From: an uncultured Rhodospirillaceae bacterium
Lineage (GTDB): Bacteria; Pseudomonadota; Alphaproteobacteria; CAAGCB01; CAG-977
Length of the DNA: 58,743 nt
Direction of reading: 5' to 3'
NCBI GenBank assembly: GCA_900550445.1
Contig: URSF01000012.1
Span: 1-58,743 of the forward strand
The position numbers were made by a program, and so were the translations under genes. Below are positions 1 to 8,079 of the stretch, piece by piece. A model generated the notes under the pieces. That model was given only the letters and a program-made list of their open reading frames with translations. It was not told the origin of the DNA and did not search any database. Position 1 is the first letter of the stretch; each line of letters opens with the position of its first letter.

Positions 1-1
1 T

Positions 2-61
2 GAGCCTCGGCCGCCGGCCGCGCCGGGAGGGCGTTATGCCCGTGGCGCCGCCACCGGGTAG
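2..61 (+). CDS. possible C-terminal end of a truncated plus-strand gene
   Basis: The first 60 bases are extremely GC-rich compared with the rest of the window. One plus-strand frame is open from base 2 to a TAG at 59-61, followed by a second TAG, and would encode an Ala/Gly/Pro/Arg-rich tail. A terminator hairpin follows directly, which fits the end of a gene. The stretch could equally be the end of a structured RNA, since it contains short GC inverted repeats. No family is recognisable, and this is a weak call. Confidence 0.2.
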   Translation, partial: EPRPPAAPGGRYARGAATG

Positions 62-67
62 TAGAAA

Positions 68-94
68 AAAGAGGGCTGAAACAGCCCTCTTTGA
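68..94 (-). terminator. rho-independent terminator of carD
   Basis: A perfect 8-bp stem, AGAGGGCT/AGCCCTCT with a 5-nt loop, lies just past the carD stop codon. On the minus strand it is followed by a run of T residues. The plus side also has T-rich sequence, so it may serve any plus-strand gene ending at about base 61 as well. Confidence 0.8.
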
Positions 95-110
95 TTTTCA
101 ACAATTTTTT

Positions 111-611
111 TTAACCGGCAAGCTGTAAAATATCGCACAACTTGACCGTTGCTTCCTGTGTATTGATCTTTTCCAACGCGGCCAATTCATTTGCCAGACG
201 ATCCAAGGCCTGTTCATAAATCTGGCGTTCGCTGTAAGACTGGTCCGACTGTGACTGAGACCGATACAGGTCACGAACAACTTCGGCGATCGAAACGGGA
301 TCCCCGGAATTGATTTTCGCTTCGTATTCTTGGGCACGACGGCTCCACATCGTGCGTTTTGCTTTTGATTTGCCGCGCAGAGTTTCCAAAGCCGTATCCA
401 TAATATTTTTATTGGACAACTTTCTTAATCCCGAATTTTTCGCTTTTGCCATCGGGACGCGCAAAGTCATACGGTCTTTGTCAAAATGAACAGCAATCAA
501 TTCCAATTCCTGTCCCGCGACGGTGTCTTTTGTAATGCTTAAAACTTTGCCGACGCCGTGGGTCGGGTAAACAACAAAATCACCGGTCGAAAAAGAAACT
601 TCTTTTACCAT
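111..611 (-). CDS. carD: CarD/CdnL-family transcriptional regulator
   Basis: This 166-aa protein has the CarD/CdnL architecture. An N-terminal Tudor-like RNA-polymerase-interacting domain (about residues 6-65) begins with a 'GDFVVYPTHGVGKV' motif, and an all-helical C-terminal domain (about 70-166) contains the conserved 'KSKAKRTMWSRRAQEYEAKI' stretch. Family members bind the RNA polymerase beta subunit and stabilise open promoter complexes, mainly at rRNA and growth-related promoters. The length is typical for alphaproteobacterial members. It is monocistronic, with a strong terminator immediately downstream. In many alphaproteobacteria fdxA is next to this gene; it is not here. Confidence 0.93.
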   Translation of the reverse strand: MVKEVSFSTGDFVVYPTHGVGKVLSITKDTVAGQELELIAVHFDKDRMTLRVPMAKAKNSGLRKLSNKNIMDTALETLRGKSKAKRTMWSRRAQEYEAKINSGDPVSIAEVVRDLYRSQSQSDQSYSERQIYEQALDRLANELAALEKINTQEATVKLCDILQLAG

Positions 612-847
612 TTCACTATCCTAATCAGGGTTTTATCCGTACAAAAAAGCGATTCTCCTCCTTTTTCCTGACGAAAAAAGTCACCTTTTTGCAGCTTGTC
701 ATAAATTAAGGGAAAGCCGAATTGATCTCGCTTCCCTTCAAAGACATAATACTTATATCACAAAATCCTCGTTTTTGGTAGAACTTAGTGATAAAAAAAT
801 TCATAAATTCTTAATATTTTGTCTATTTCTGTGCTTTTCCGTGTTTT

Positions 848-1303
848 TTAAGGCGCCGGCAGCGTATCGGGAATCAAATGCGTTTCCTGACCGTAAAGGA
901 TAAAAACCCTTTGTCCGACGGCGAGTCGGTTATTCATTCCCTGAATCACGGTAATCATATTGCCGTCTGCCAGACGAACAATATACTGCAAGGCTTTTTG
1001 TTCGCTTAATTCTTTTTGTGTCAATCCGCCGATAAAAGCGCCGGCCAAAGCCCCGCCGACGGAAGCCAAAACACTGCCTGATCCGCGGCCTATCGTCGAT
1101 CCGGCGACGCCCCCGGCCACGCCGCCGATCAGCGCGCCGCCCGAATTCTGTCCCTGAATCGTTACCGTTCTAACGTCCACAATAACGCCTTGTCCGACCT
1201 GGTCGGCCGATCCGACCGAAGACATTTGATATGAATCGCTGTTAATGTCGCGGGCGCAGGCAGTCAGCAGCAAATAAAACAGAAAAAATCCGTATTTTTT
1301 CAT
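848..1303 (-). CDS. glycine-zipper outer-membrane lipoprotein (SlyB/Pcp-like)
   Basis: This 151-aa protein starts with a type II signal peptide ending in a lipobox (LLTAC, lipidated Cys16). A glycine-zipper segment (about residues 55-92) is rich in GG and GxxxG spacing, and a short C-terminal beta-rich domain contains 'YIVRLADGNMITVIQG'. This arrangement is typical of the SlyB/Pcp/17-kDa surface antigen family, which is anchored in the outer membrane and linked to envelope integrity. A strong GAGGAGG ribosome-binding site precedes the ATG. The gene stands alone with no obvious operon partner. The family call is firm; the precise function is not known. Confidence 0.85.
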   Translation of the reverse strand: MKKYGFFLFYLLLTACARDINSDSYQMSSVGSADQVGQGVIVDVRTVTIQGQNSGGALIGGVAGGVAGSTIGRGSGSVLASVGGALAGAFIGGLTQKELSEQKALQYIVRLADGNMITVIQGMNNRLAVGQRVFILYGQETHLIPDTLPAP

Positions 1304-1399
1304 CAGGCCTCCTCTTTCTTTTTCATCTTAAAAGATTTCAAAGAAAAAACAGCCTGACCATCAGCAGACATTCAAAAGGTCTGACGGCGGTACAAAAGT

Positions 1400-2200
1400 T
1401 TATTTTTTCGGTTTTTCCGCAAAATCAATCGCTTCCAGAATCTTGTCGGACGGCGATAATTGCAGTTCCAGTATTTCATTGGAAAACGGCTTTTTGAATT
1501 TCAGGTAATAAGCCTGCAGCAAATGATTTTTCAAAAACGTCGTCGTATACGTCGCGCCGTATAAACGATCCGAAAAAACCGGGTGGCCGATTGACGCCAG
1601 ATGCAGCCTGACCTGATGCTGGCGGCCCGTCAGCGTATGAACATCAACGTATGTTGCGTTCGGCAGTCTTCTGATAACGGTATATTCGGTAACGGAAGGC
1701 AGACCTTCGCCGGGCGCGGCAACCCGCATTTTATGCACCGGTTCGTCTTGCGCGTCCGTGATCGGTTTGTTGATAACGCCTTTATCCTGCGCAATCACGC
1801 CTTCTACTACCGTGCGGTACCGCTTTTCGACTTTTCTGGCCGCAAACTGATCCTGCATGTATTTCTGCGCCTTTTCGTTTTTGGCGAAAATCATCAGCCC
1901 CTGCGTATTGCGGTCCAGTCTGTGAACCCTGTAATACCATTTCGGTTTGTTGTCCGGCGAAACGCAAGCCGACTTGATACGCAGCAAATCCAGCATGGAT
2001 TCTTCTTTTCTGTTTTTATTCGCAACAGAAAGAATACCGGCCGGTTTATTGACGATAACCAGATTGTCGTCTTCGTATACGATTTTGACCCGTTTGTCGA
2101 TGTTCGCGCAGCTGGTCGGCTGAAATTCTTCCGCCGGGGAAGAAAACAGCGCGCAGCCGGACAACATTAAAAACAACAAAGAAAAAAATGTTTTTTTCAT
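1400..2200 (-). CDS. RluA-family pseudouridine synthase with a lipoprotein signal peptide
   Basis: The 266-aa product carries the full RluA-type catalytic core: 'VNKPAG' (about 50-55), the signature HRLDRNTQGL with catalytic Asp96, and 'LTGRQHQVRLHLASIGHPV' near residue 193. Family members convert uridine to pseudouridine in rRNA or tRNA in the cytoplasm. Oddly, the N-terminus is a textbook lipoprotein signal (two Lys, hydrophobic core, LSGC lipobox with Cys16). No later ATG, GTG or TTG exists before the conserved core, and AGGGGAG sits properly ahead of this ATG, so the start appears real. If exported, the protein would be outside the compartment where RNA is modified. There is no S4 domain. 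Confidence 0.85.
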   Translation of the reverse strand: MKKTFFSLLFLMLSGCALFSSPAEEFQPTSCANIDKRVKIVYEDDNLVIVNKPAGILSVANKNRKEESMLDLLRIKSACVSPDNKPKWYYRVHRLDRNTQGLMIFAKNEKAQKYMQDQFAARKVEKRYRTVVEGVIAQDKGVINKPITDAQDEPVHKMRVAAPGEGLPSVTEYTVIRRLPNATYVDVHTLTGRQHQVRLHLASIGHPVFSDRLYGATYTTTFLKNHLLQAYYLKFKKPFSNEILELQLSPSDKILEAIDFAEKPKK

Positions 2201-2224
2201 AAACCGTTTCTCCCCTTTTGCTTT

Positions 2225-4552
2225 TCAGACCGAAAAATCATTGCGGAACTGCAGAAACTTTTCGTCCTTGTATCCTTTCCAGCCTTTGACTTCGCCGGCA
2301 ATGTCATTTTCCATGCCGTTGCGCAAAACCGTTAACGTCATATTTTCAATTTCAGCGACCAAACGGCGCATTTCGTCCGCCTGTTTCTGCGCGGGCATTT
2401 CACCGTCCCGGGCTTCGATCAGCGCGAACAGAGATTCGGTCTGATACGCTTCGGCGACGACCAGATAAGCTTTGACGATATCAACAACCGGCGCGCTGCT
2501 TTCGGCTCGCATTTTGCCGATGAAATTAACGCCCGTGCGATTGATCAGATTGTTAACGATCATTGTCGCGCTGATTTCACGGTGCAGCGGGTGGTTTAAA
2601 ATATAATCCTCCGCCATTGTGCGCAACGCCGACGGAAAATAAAACGGCAGCATGTTGTTTTTCACAAACGGATCGTCCGGCAGATCACTGTTTAAAACGG
2701 CGTCATACAAATATAATTTCGCATACGCCATTAAAACGGCCAATTCGGGACGCGTCAGCCCCTGCCCGTGATTGAAACGCGTATCCATTTCCGCGTCAGG
2801 CGGCAAAGATTCCAAAGTCCGGTTCAGCCGGTCGTCCTTTTCCAAAGCATGAATCAGCTTTTTATTGCCGGGAATACTCTTTGCGCCGCGGTGCTGCATA
2901 TAAGACAAGATCTGCGTTTGCAGATAATTGTCGCGCAAAACCAAAACGGAAACGTCGTCCTGCATGGATTTCAGCAGTGCATTGCGTTCTTCCGTCGTCA
3001 TTTTGCCGTCCGCAACCATCATATTCAGCATAATTTTAATATTGACTTCGTGATCGGAACAATCAACGCCGCCCGAATTATCAACCGCGTCCGTATTTAA
3101 ACGGCCGCCGTTCAAAGCGTATTCGACGCGCGCTTTCTGCGTCAGCCCCAGATTGGCGCCTTCCGCCACGACTTTGGCTCTGATTTTCGACGCGTCAATG
3201 CGACAGGCCGAATTCGCGTTGTCCTTTGCGTCCATCTGCGTTTCAACGCCCGATTTAACATACGTCCCGATACCGCCGAAATAAAGCAGGTCAACCGGCG
3301 CGGATAATAAAGCTTTGATCAGTTCGTCGGGCGTCAGCACCGTCTGCGACAGCCCCAAAACAGAACACGCTTCCTTTGAAATCGTAATGATCTGATCTTT
3401 TCTGCTGTAAATCCCTCCGCCGGAAGACAACAGAGAACGATCATATTCCGCCCAGCCGGCTTCAGCTTTAAACAAGCGTTCGCGTTCTTTGAACGACGCC
3501 GCCGGATCAGGCGTCGGATCAATAAAGATCGAAGAAGAGTTAAACGCCGCAATCAATTTAATATGCGGCGAACACAGCATCGCGTTGCCGAACACATCGC
3601 CGGCCATACTGCCGGACCCGACAACCGTAAAATCCTGTTTTTGGCAATCCCTGCCCATTTCCCGGAAATGACGTTTAACGCTTTCCCAGGATCCTTTGGC
3701 CGTAATCGCCATACCTTTATGGCTGAACCCCGTAGAACCGCCCGAAGCGAAAGCATCGCCCAGCCAAAAACCGTACTGAACGGAAATCGCGTTGGCGATA
3801 TCGGAAAAATCGGCCGTCCCTTTGTCCGCGGCGACGACCAGATAAGGGTCGTCATCGTCATAACGAACAACGTCGCGCGGAGCGACGACTTTACCGGCCA
3901 CAATATTGTCCGTAATGTCCAACATTCCGTAAATCATCGTTTTATAGGCGTTCACCGCATATTCGTGAAGCTGTTCTTTTGTGGCGTTTTCCGGCGGGCG
4001 TTTTGGGAAAAAGCCGCCTTTTGCCCCGACGGGAACGATAACGACGTTTTTCACCTGCTGCGCTTTGACCAGACTGAGAATTTCCGTACGGAAGTCTTCT
4101 TTTCTGTTCGACCAACGGATACCGCCGCGCGCGATTTTGCCGAAACGCAGATGAACGGCGTCAACGTCCGGTGAAAATACGAAAATTTCAGCCATCGGCT
4201 TCGGTTTCGGCAGATGATGGATATTATTTGAAGCAAATTTAAAAGAAACGTATTCTTTTTCGCCGTGATCCTGGTAAAAATTCGTGCGGGTCATTGCTTT
4301 TAAAGCCGAAAAAACAGCCTTTAAAGCCGTATTTTTCGGCATTTGCGCGTCAATTTCGTTTTCCATTGCCGTAACAGAACCGGCCGAAGCCTTCTGCGGA
4401 TTGAATTTTAAATCAAAATACTGCAGGAATTTTTCCGTTATTTCCGGATTTTCCTGATAAGCCTGTAAAACGGCGCGTTTTGTCGCGATCGCCGTCTGGC
4501 GAATGTATGAAGCAAGGGCACTGAGCAAAAAATCCTGACGTTTGAAAAGCAT
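2225..4552 (-). CDS. gdhB: NAD-specific glutamate dehydrogenase, catalytic half only (L_1600 type)
   Basis: This is a 775-aa protein matching the C-terminal catalytic half of the very large bacterial NAD-GDH, which oxidatively deaminates glutamate to 2-oxoglutarate with NAD+. Recognisable blocks are 'RFGKIARGGIRWSNRKEDFR', the lysine motif 'PVGAKGGFFPKR', 'GGSTGFSHKGMAITAKG', 'SMAGDVFGNAML', 'PDPAASFKERERLF' and 'GGIGTYVKSG'. Canonical members are about 1,600 aa with long N-terminal ACT-like regulatory regions. Here the protein begins where the last part before the catalytic domain normally starts ('ALASYIRQTAIAT'). The upstream neighbour is divergent, so the missing half is not adjacent. The catalytic blocks look complete, so a compact enzyme is more likely than a pseudogene. 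Confidence 0.88.
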   Translation of the reverse strand: MLFKRQDFLLSALASYIRQTAIATKRAVLQAYQENPEITEKFLQYFDLKFNPQKASAGSVTAMENEIDAQMPKNTALKAVFSALKAMTRTNFYQDHGEKEYVSFKFASNNIHHLPKPKPMAEIFVFSPDVDAVHLRFGKIARGGIRWSNRKEDFRTEILSLVKAQQVKNVVIVPVGAKGGFFPKRPPENATKEQLHEYAVNAYKTMIYGMLDITDNIVAGKVVAPRDVVRYDDDDPYLVVAADKGTADFSDIANAISVQYGFWLGDAFASGGSTGFSHKGMAITAKGSWESVKRHFREMGRDCQKQDFTVVGSGSMAGDVFGNAMLCSPHIKLIAAFNSSSIFIDPTPDPAASFKERERLFKAEAGWAEYDRSLLSSGGGIYSRKDQIITISKEACSVLGLSQTVLTPDELIKALLSAPVDLLYFGGIGTYVKSGVETQMDAKDNANSACRIDASKIRAKVVAEGANLGLTQKARVEYALNGGRLNTDAVDNSGGVDCSDHEVNIKIMLNMMVADGKMTTEERNALLKSMQDDVSVLVLRDNYLQTQILSYMQHRGAKSIPGNKKLIHALEKDDRLNRTLESLPPDAEMDTRFNHGQGLTRPELAVLMAYAKLYLYDAVLNSDLPDDPFVKNNMLPFYFPSALRTMAEDYILNHPLHREISATMIVNNLINRTGVNFIGKMRAESSAPVVDIVKAYLVVAEAYQTESLFALIEARDGEMPAQKQADEMRRLVAEIENMTLTVLRNGMENDIAGEVKGWKGYKDEKFLQFRNDFSV

Positions 4553-4693
4553 GCGTATTCTCTCTTCTGAATAAAAAATTTTTTACAGAATATACTTGCG
4601 ATCACGAAACAACAAGCTTTTTTAAAAGTGATAAAATTCTTTTCTTTCTCGGATAAAACGGCTACAAAAGAAACGCAGAGAAAAGGATTGCAG

Positions 4694-5512
4694 ATGAAAA
4701 ACAGTTTTTTTTCACAAATAGCGCGTTACACCGTTTGCTTTTTTAAATATCTGCTTTATCTGTTCAATCTGGCCGTATTAGCGGGGCTGGGCGTTAAAAC
4801 GGTCAATCTGTGGATTTCAACGCCGTTTGATTTTTCCGATACGATGGCCGCTTTTCCGGGTGAACCGGAATTCGCGGACAAAGTCGCCGCCGAAAAACAA
4901 TTCTGGGGCGCGCTGACTTTTGAAACGCTTGTTTTTGTCATCGGCGGCTTTTTATGTTACGAACTGCTGATCAAACAAAAAACGTTCAGAAGGGGAATAA
5001 CCGCCCCGCTGGCCGGCGCTTTTTTATGGGCCGCCGGGGAAAGCGCTTTTTTGTTTCTGCCGGCGACGGACAAAGTTCATACGATCAACGTCTGCCGCGC
5101 GGCCGATATCTCGTGGGACGCCAAAAACCACAAATGCCGACTGATGGATCTGGAATTAAAACGATTTGAAAGGCTAAAAGCCTTAAAAACGATCCGCCGG
5201 CCCGCGGCGGCCGTTAAAAAACCGACGCCGCCCGCAGCAAAAGCCGCCCCAGCTCCGAAAGCACCGACCGTTCCGACAGCCGGGAAAAAGAAGGCGGCGG
5301 CGCCGAAGAAAAAAACGGCCGTGCCCGCACCGGCAGCCGAAAAGAAAGCGACGACGACGGCAGAGAAAAAAGCCCCGGCGGCAAAACCCGCCAAACCCGC
5401 GTCTTCCTCAAAAACGGCAGCGCGGCAAAAACTGCCGGCCAAAAAAGCCGTTCCCGAAAAACCAGCCGACGCCAAAACGCGCGCTTCCGCACCCAAAACC
5501 GCTGCGAAATAA
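4694..5512 (+). CDS. membrane protein with a long Ala/Lys/Pro-rich histone-H1-like tail
   Basis: A 272-aa protein is read from the ATG at 4694, chosen because AAGGA lies 6-8 nt upstream; an in-frame GTG at 4628 is the alternative. It shows about three hydrophobic membrane segments (roughly residues 15-40, 75-97 and 105-125). A short Cys-containing segment follows, then a basic stretch and about 105 residues almost entirely of Ala, Lys and Pro with PAKKA-like repeats. Such tails occur in histone-H1-like and TonB-like proteins. Which side of the membrane the tail lies on cannot be read directly. No family was recognised. It is divergent from the glutamate dehydrogenase gene and upstream of an MscS channel. 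Confidence 0.65.
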   Translation: MKNSFFSQIARYTVCFFKYLLYLFNLAVLAGLGVKTVNLWISTPFDFSDTMAAFPGEPEFADKVAAEKQFWGALTFETLVFVIGGFLCYELLIKQKTFRRGITAPLAGAFLWAAGESAFLFLPATDKVHTINVCRAADISWDAKNHKCRLMDLELKRFERLKALKTIRRPAAAVKKPTPPAAKAAPAPKAPTVPTAGKKKAAAPKKKTAVPAPAAEKKATTTAEKKAPAAKPAKPASSSKTAARQKLPAKKAVPEKPADAKTRASAPKTAAK

Positions 5513-5584
5513 AGCCTTTGTTTTTCTTTTCACGTTTTTTCCGACATGCTATGATAAGAAAAAATATTCTCAGAGGCCTGCTTT

Positions 5585-6436
5585 ATGACCGATTTTATCA
5601 ATCAGCATCTTTCTTTTATTTTACCGATTTTTTACAAAGTTCTGCTGGCCGGAGGAATATTATTCGCCTCTTCCCTTCTTTCCCGTTTCATCGCCGTGTC
5701 GCTGGACAAGGGAATCCACAAAATTAAAAATGTCGACGACACTTTTCTGCCTGTCGCCACTTTGGTAATCCAATACGGCGTATACGGCATCGGCGGCTTG
5801 TTTATCTTAAACCTGTTCGGCATCAATACGGCCAGCATCGTCACTCTGATCGGCGTCGGGGGATTATCAATCGGTTTTGCTTTAAAAGACGCGATTTCCA
5901 ACATGGCGTCCGGATTAATGTTGCTGTTTCTGCGCCCGTTTAAAAACGGAGACGCCGTGGAAATCGGATCTACCGTCGGAACGATCAAAGCGATCGGATT
6001 GTTTACGACGCGCCTGCAAACGTTTTCCGGCGTCTATGTCTGTATGCCGAACAATTTATTCTGGACAACGGCGATTATTAATTATTCCCGCAACAAAAAA
6101 CGCCGTGTCGAAGCGAAAATAAGCTTGTCTTATTTCGATTCTTTGGAAACGGCCGTTGAAAATCTGAAGCAGATTATCAAAGACGAACCGCGTTTTCTGG
6201 AAGAGCCCGCTCCGCAGATTTTAGTCAAGCAGCTGAACTTCGCCGCCGTACAGCTGGAATTACGCGGCTGGGTTAAAACGTCGGAATTTTGGGACGTACA
6301 GTGGAGCGTTAATGAAAACATCAAACGTTATGTTGAATCGGGAAAAATAACCCCACCTCTTTTGCGCAAAGAAATTTACGTCAAAAACACACAGGGAGAA
6401 TCAACCAGAAATGACGGTGCGCTTTCCGACGAGTAA
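5585..6436 (+). CDS. MscS-family small mechanosensitive channel
   Basis: The 283-aa protein has three N-terminal hydrophobic segments. The third is the Gly/Ala-rich pore helix ('LIGVGGLSIGFALKDAISNMASG', about residues 90-112), followed by the family hallmark 'LFLRPFKNGDAVEIG' of the beta domain and then an alpha/beta C-terminal domain. Family members open under membrane tension and release solutes during hypo-osmotic shock. The size is that of the minimal E. coli MscS. Its 3' end overlaps the next gene by 26 nt, suggesting a two-gene operon with the methyltransferase-like gene. Confidence 0.9.
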   Translation: MTDFINQHLSFILPIFYKVLLAGGILFASSLLSRFIAVSLDKGIHKIKNVDDTFLPVATLVIQYGVYGIGGLFILNLFGINTASIVTLIGVGGLSIGFALKDAISNMASGLMLLFLRPFKNGDAVEIGSTVGTIKAIGLFTTRLQTFSGVYVCMPNNLFWTTAIINYSRNKKRRVEAKISLSYFDSLETAVENLKQIIKDEPRFLEEPAPQILVKQLNFAAVQLELRGWVKTSEFWDVQWSVNENIKRYVESGKITPPLLRKEIYVKNTQGESTRNDGALSDE

Positions 6437-7064
6437 TTCTTTTTTCGTGTCCGACGCCGGCCGGCGGCTGCAAAAGCGCCTGCGGTCTTTTCTGGCCAAA
6501 GAAGACATCAAAGATCTGCCGTCGGTTTTAATCGGACCGGACGCGCCGCTTTTGCAGGCTTTTGAACAAAACAGGCCGGAGATTATCATGGAAAAAGAAA
6601 CGCTGCCGGACAACGTTGCGCTTGTTTCTTTGCCTGCCGCCGGATCAGTCGCCGCCGTTTTTATGGCCGTTCTGAACACCTCCGTCGCCAACGGCTGTCT
6701 GCCTTTAATCAAAGAAACGCACCGTATTTTAAAGCCGCGGGGACACTTTTTTCTGATTATCAAAAACACCGCCGGATTCTGGCCTATACAAATAAAAGGC
6801 ATGCCGGCCCTGTCCGCACACCTGATCCGCCGGGAAATAACCGACGCCGGATTTGTCATTAAACGTCAGCAAAGCGTCTTGTCTGTTCCTTTTCGCGGGA
6901 AAATATCAGATATCGCGGACGAATGTCTTTTTTCCCTGAAAACAAAAATCGGGGGTTTCTCTTTATTTTCCGCCGAAAAGAAACCTTTTGTCCTTCAAAC
7001 AAACAAAAGTTACAGCTCCGCCCGCATCACCAAAGCGTCCGTTTTAACATCGCCGCGCACATAA
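6411..7064 (+). CDS. divergent SAM-methyltransferase-like protein
   Basis: This 217-aa protein resembles the class I methyltransferases found near gloB in alphaproteobacteria. The N-terminal part has 'DAGRRLQKRLRSFL', the middle lacks a clear Gly-rich SAM-binding motif I ('VLIGPDAPLL' is in its place), and the C-terminal half has 'ETHRILKPRGHFFLIIKN' followed by a helix and strand resembling the Methyltransf_11 fold. The missing motif makes SAM binding uncertain. It starts inside the mscS 3' end and its own 3' end runs 55 nt into the convergent rimI gene, an unusually long antisense overlap. The real C-terminus could be divergent or acquired by read-through. Confidence 0.55.
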   Translation: MTVRFPTSNSFFVSDAGRRLQKRLRSFLAKEDIKDLPSVLIGPDAPLLQAFEQNRPEIIMEKETLPDNVALVSLPAAGSVAAVFMAVLNTSVANGCLPLIKETHRILKPRGHFFLIIKNTAGFWPIQIKGMPALSAHLIRREITDAGFVIKRQQSVLSVPFRGKISDIADECLFSLKTKIGGFSLFSAEKKPFVLQTNKSYSSARITKASVLTSPRT

Positions 7065-7453
7065 TAATTCGGACGGCGGCCGACCTGTTGAAATCCGTGG
7101 CGCTTGTATAAAGCGATCGCATGCGTGTTATCAACGGCGACTTCCAGAAAAATTTCCTTGATTCCTTCATCGGCCAAAGAACGAAAAGAAGCTTCCATCA
7201 ACTCATCGGACACATGAAGGCCGCGGTAATCCGGCAACACGCCGAACGTTACGATATCCGCCTGTCCGGGACTGTAAGCATAAACGACGATACCGGCCGG
7301 TTTGTCATGCTGATAAGCGATCAGCCCCAACGACCCCGGCAGCAGCAGCATCTGGCGCATCATGGCTTCGTTCCACCCTTTGGCAAAACAGGCGCAGTGA
7401 ATGTCGGCGTATGTCTGCGCGAACGATGCGTCTCTGATTTTTATTTCTGACAT
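7010..7453 (-). CDS. rimI: RimI-like GNAT N-acetyltransferase
   Basis: The 147-aa protein has the GNAT fold with the acetyl-CoA-binding region 'VLPDYRGLHVSDELMEA' (about 72-88) and the typical RimI end 'LEVAVDNTHAIALYKRHGFQQVGRRPNYY'. RimI acetylates the N-terminal alanine of ribosomal protein S18. Its start overlaps the tsaB stop by 13 nt, and tsaB-rimI adjacency is conserved in many proteobacteria, which supports the assignment. The usual R/Q-x-x-G-x-G/A motif is slightly altered (RGLHVS). It is the last gene of the minus-strand operon that begins at alaS. Confidence 0.85.
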   Translation of the reverse strand: MSEIKIRDASFAQTYADIHCACFAKGWNEAMMRQMLLLPGSLGLIAYQHDKPAGIVVYAYSPGQADIVTFGVLPDYRGLHVSDELMEASFRSLADEGIKEIFLEVAVDNTHAIALYKRHGFQQVGRRPNYYVRGDVKTDALVMRAEL

Positions 7454-8079
7454 ACGGTAACCTCCGCTTCACGCAGATACATCGCCTCAGGAAATTCTTT
7501 GCACGGTTTTCTGTCCGCCGCCAGTAAAGCGACGTCTGCCGCCGTCGGCATTGCGGCCGTACAGACATTCACGTCCCCGATTTGTTCAATCAGGCGGCCG
7601 ACGCCGTTTCCGGCAAAGACATATTCGGAACAAAACATTTTGATTTCCCCGGCTGTTTTGGCGGCGGGATCCTCTAAAGGAACACCGCGGCAATAACGCT
7701 GCACATAAAAATCATCGCGTTTTGTTTCCAATACCAGACACAAATTTTCCAATTCGGAAGTATGGCGGTGAATCTTCCAGGCCAACGTTTCCAGCACCGA
7801 AACGCCGATCATCGGCAGACCGGCCGCCAAAGCGATCCCGTCCGCCGCAGCCAGACCGACACGCACGCCGGTAAAAGATCCCGGTCCTGTCGTTACGGCA
7901 ACGGCTTCTATTTCTTTAAACCCGACTCCGGCTTGTTTTAAAACACCTTGAACCATAGGGATCAGACGTTCCGCCTGACCGCGTTCCATTTCTTCCGCGA
8001 TTTCGGATACAACCCTGTCGCCGTTGAAATAAGCCGCCGAACAAGTGCCGTGCGTGCTGTCTATTGCCAAAATTTTCAT
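7441..8079 (-). CDS. tsaB: tRNA threonylcarbamoyladenosine biosynthesis protein TsaB
   Basis: A 212-aa ASKHA-fold protein starts 'MKILAIDSTHGTCSAA' and contains the diagnostic 'TTGPGSFTGVRVGLA' segment (about 64-78) and 'LVLETKRDDFYVQRY', where canonical TsaB has DARxxEVY. TsaB pairs with TsaD and TsaE to form t6A37 on ANN-decoding tRNAs and has no catalytic metal site of its own. It overlaps the upstream cvpA-like gene by 4 nt and the downstream rimI by 13 nt, so translation is probably coupled. TsaD and TsaE are not in this window. Confidence 0.92.
   Translation of the reverse strand: MKILAIDSTHGTCSAAYFNGDRVVSEIAEEMERGQAERLIPMVQGVLKQAGVGFKEIEAVAVTTGPGSFTGVRVGLAAADGIALAAGLPMIGVSVLETLAWKIHRHTSELENLCLVLETKRDDFYVQRYCRGVPLEDPAAKTAGEIKMFCSEYVFAGNGVGRLIEQIGDVNVCTAAMPTAADVALLAADRKPCKEFPEAMYLREAEVTVCQK

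Noticed and set aside
1601..2170. 189-aa plus-strand ORF opposite the pseudouridine synthase
   Set aside because: It is a shadow of the real gene, with high Arg/Phe content and no ribosome-binding site.
5077..5496. Long minus-strand ORFs opposite the Ala/Lys-rich tail
   Set aside because: They are produced by the biased codons (GCC, AAA, CCG) of the plus-strand gene and encode only low-complexity Phe/Ala/Gly sequence.
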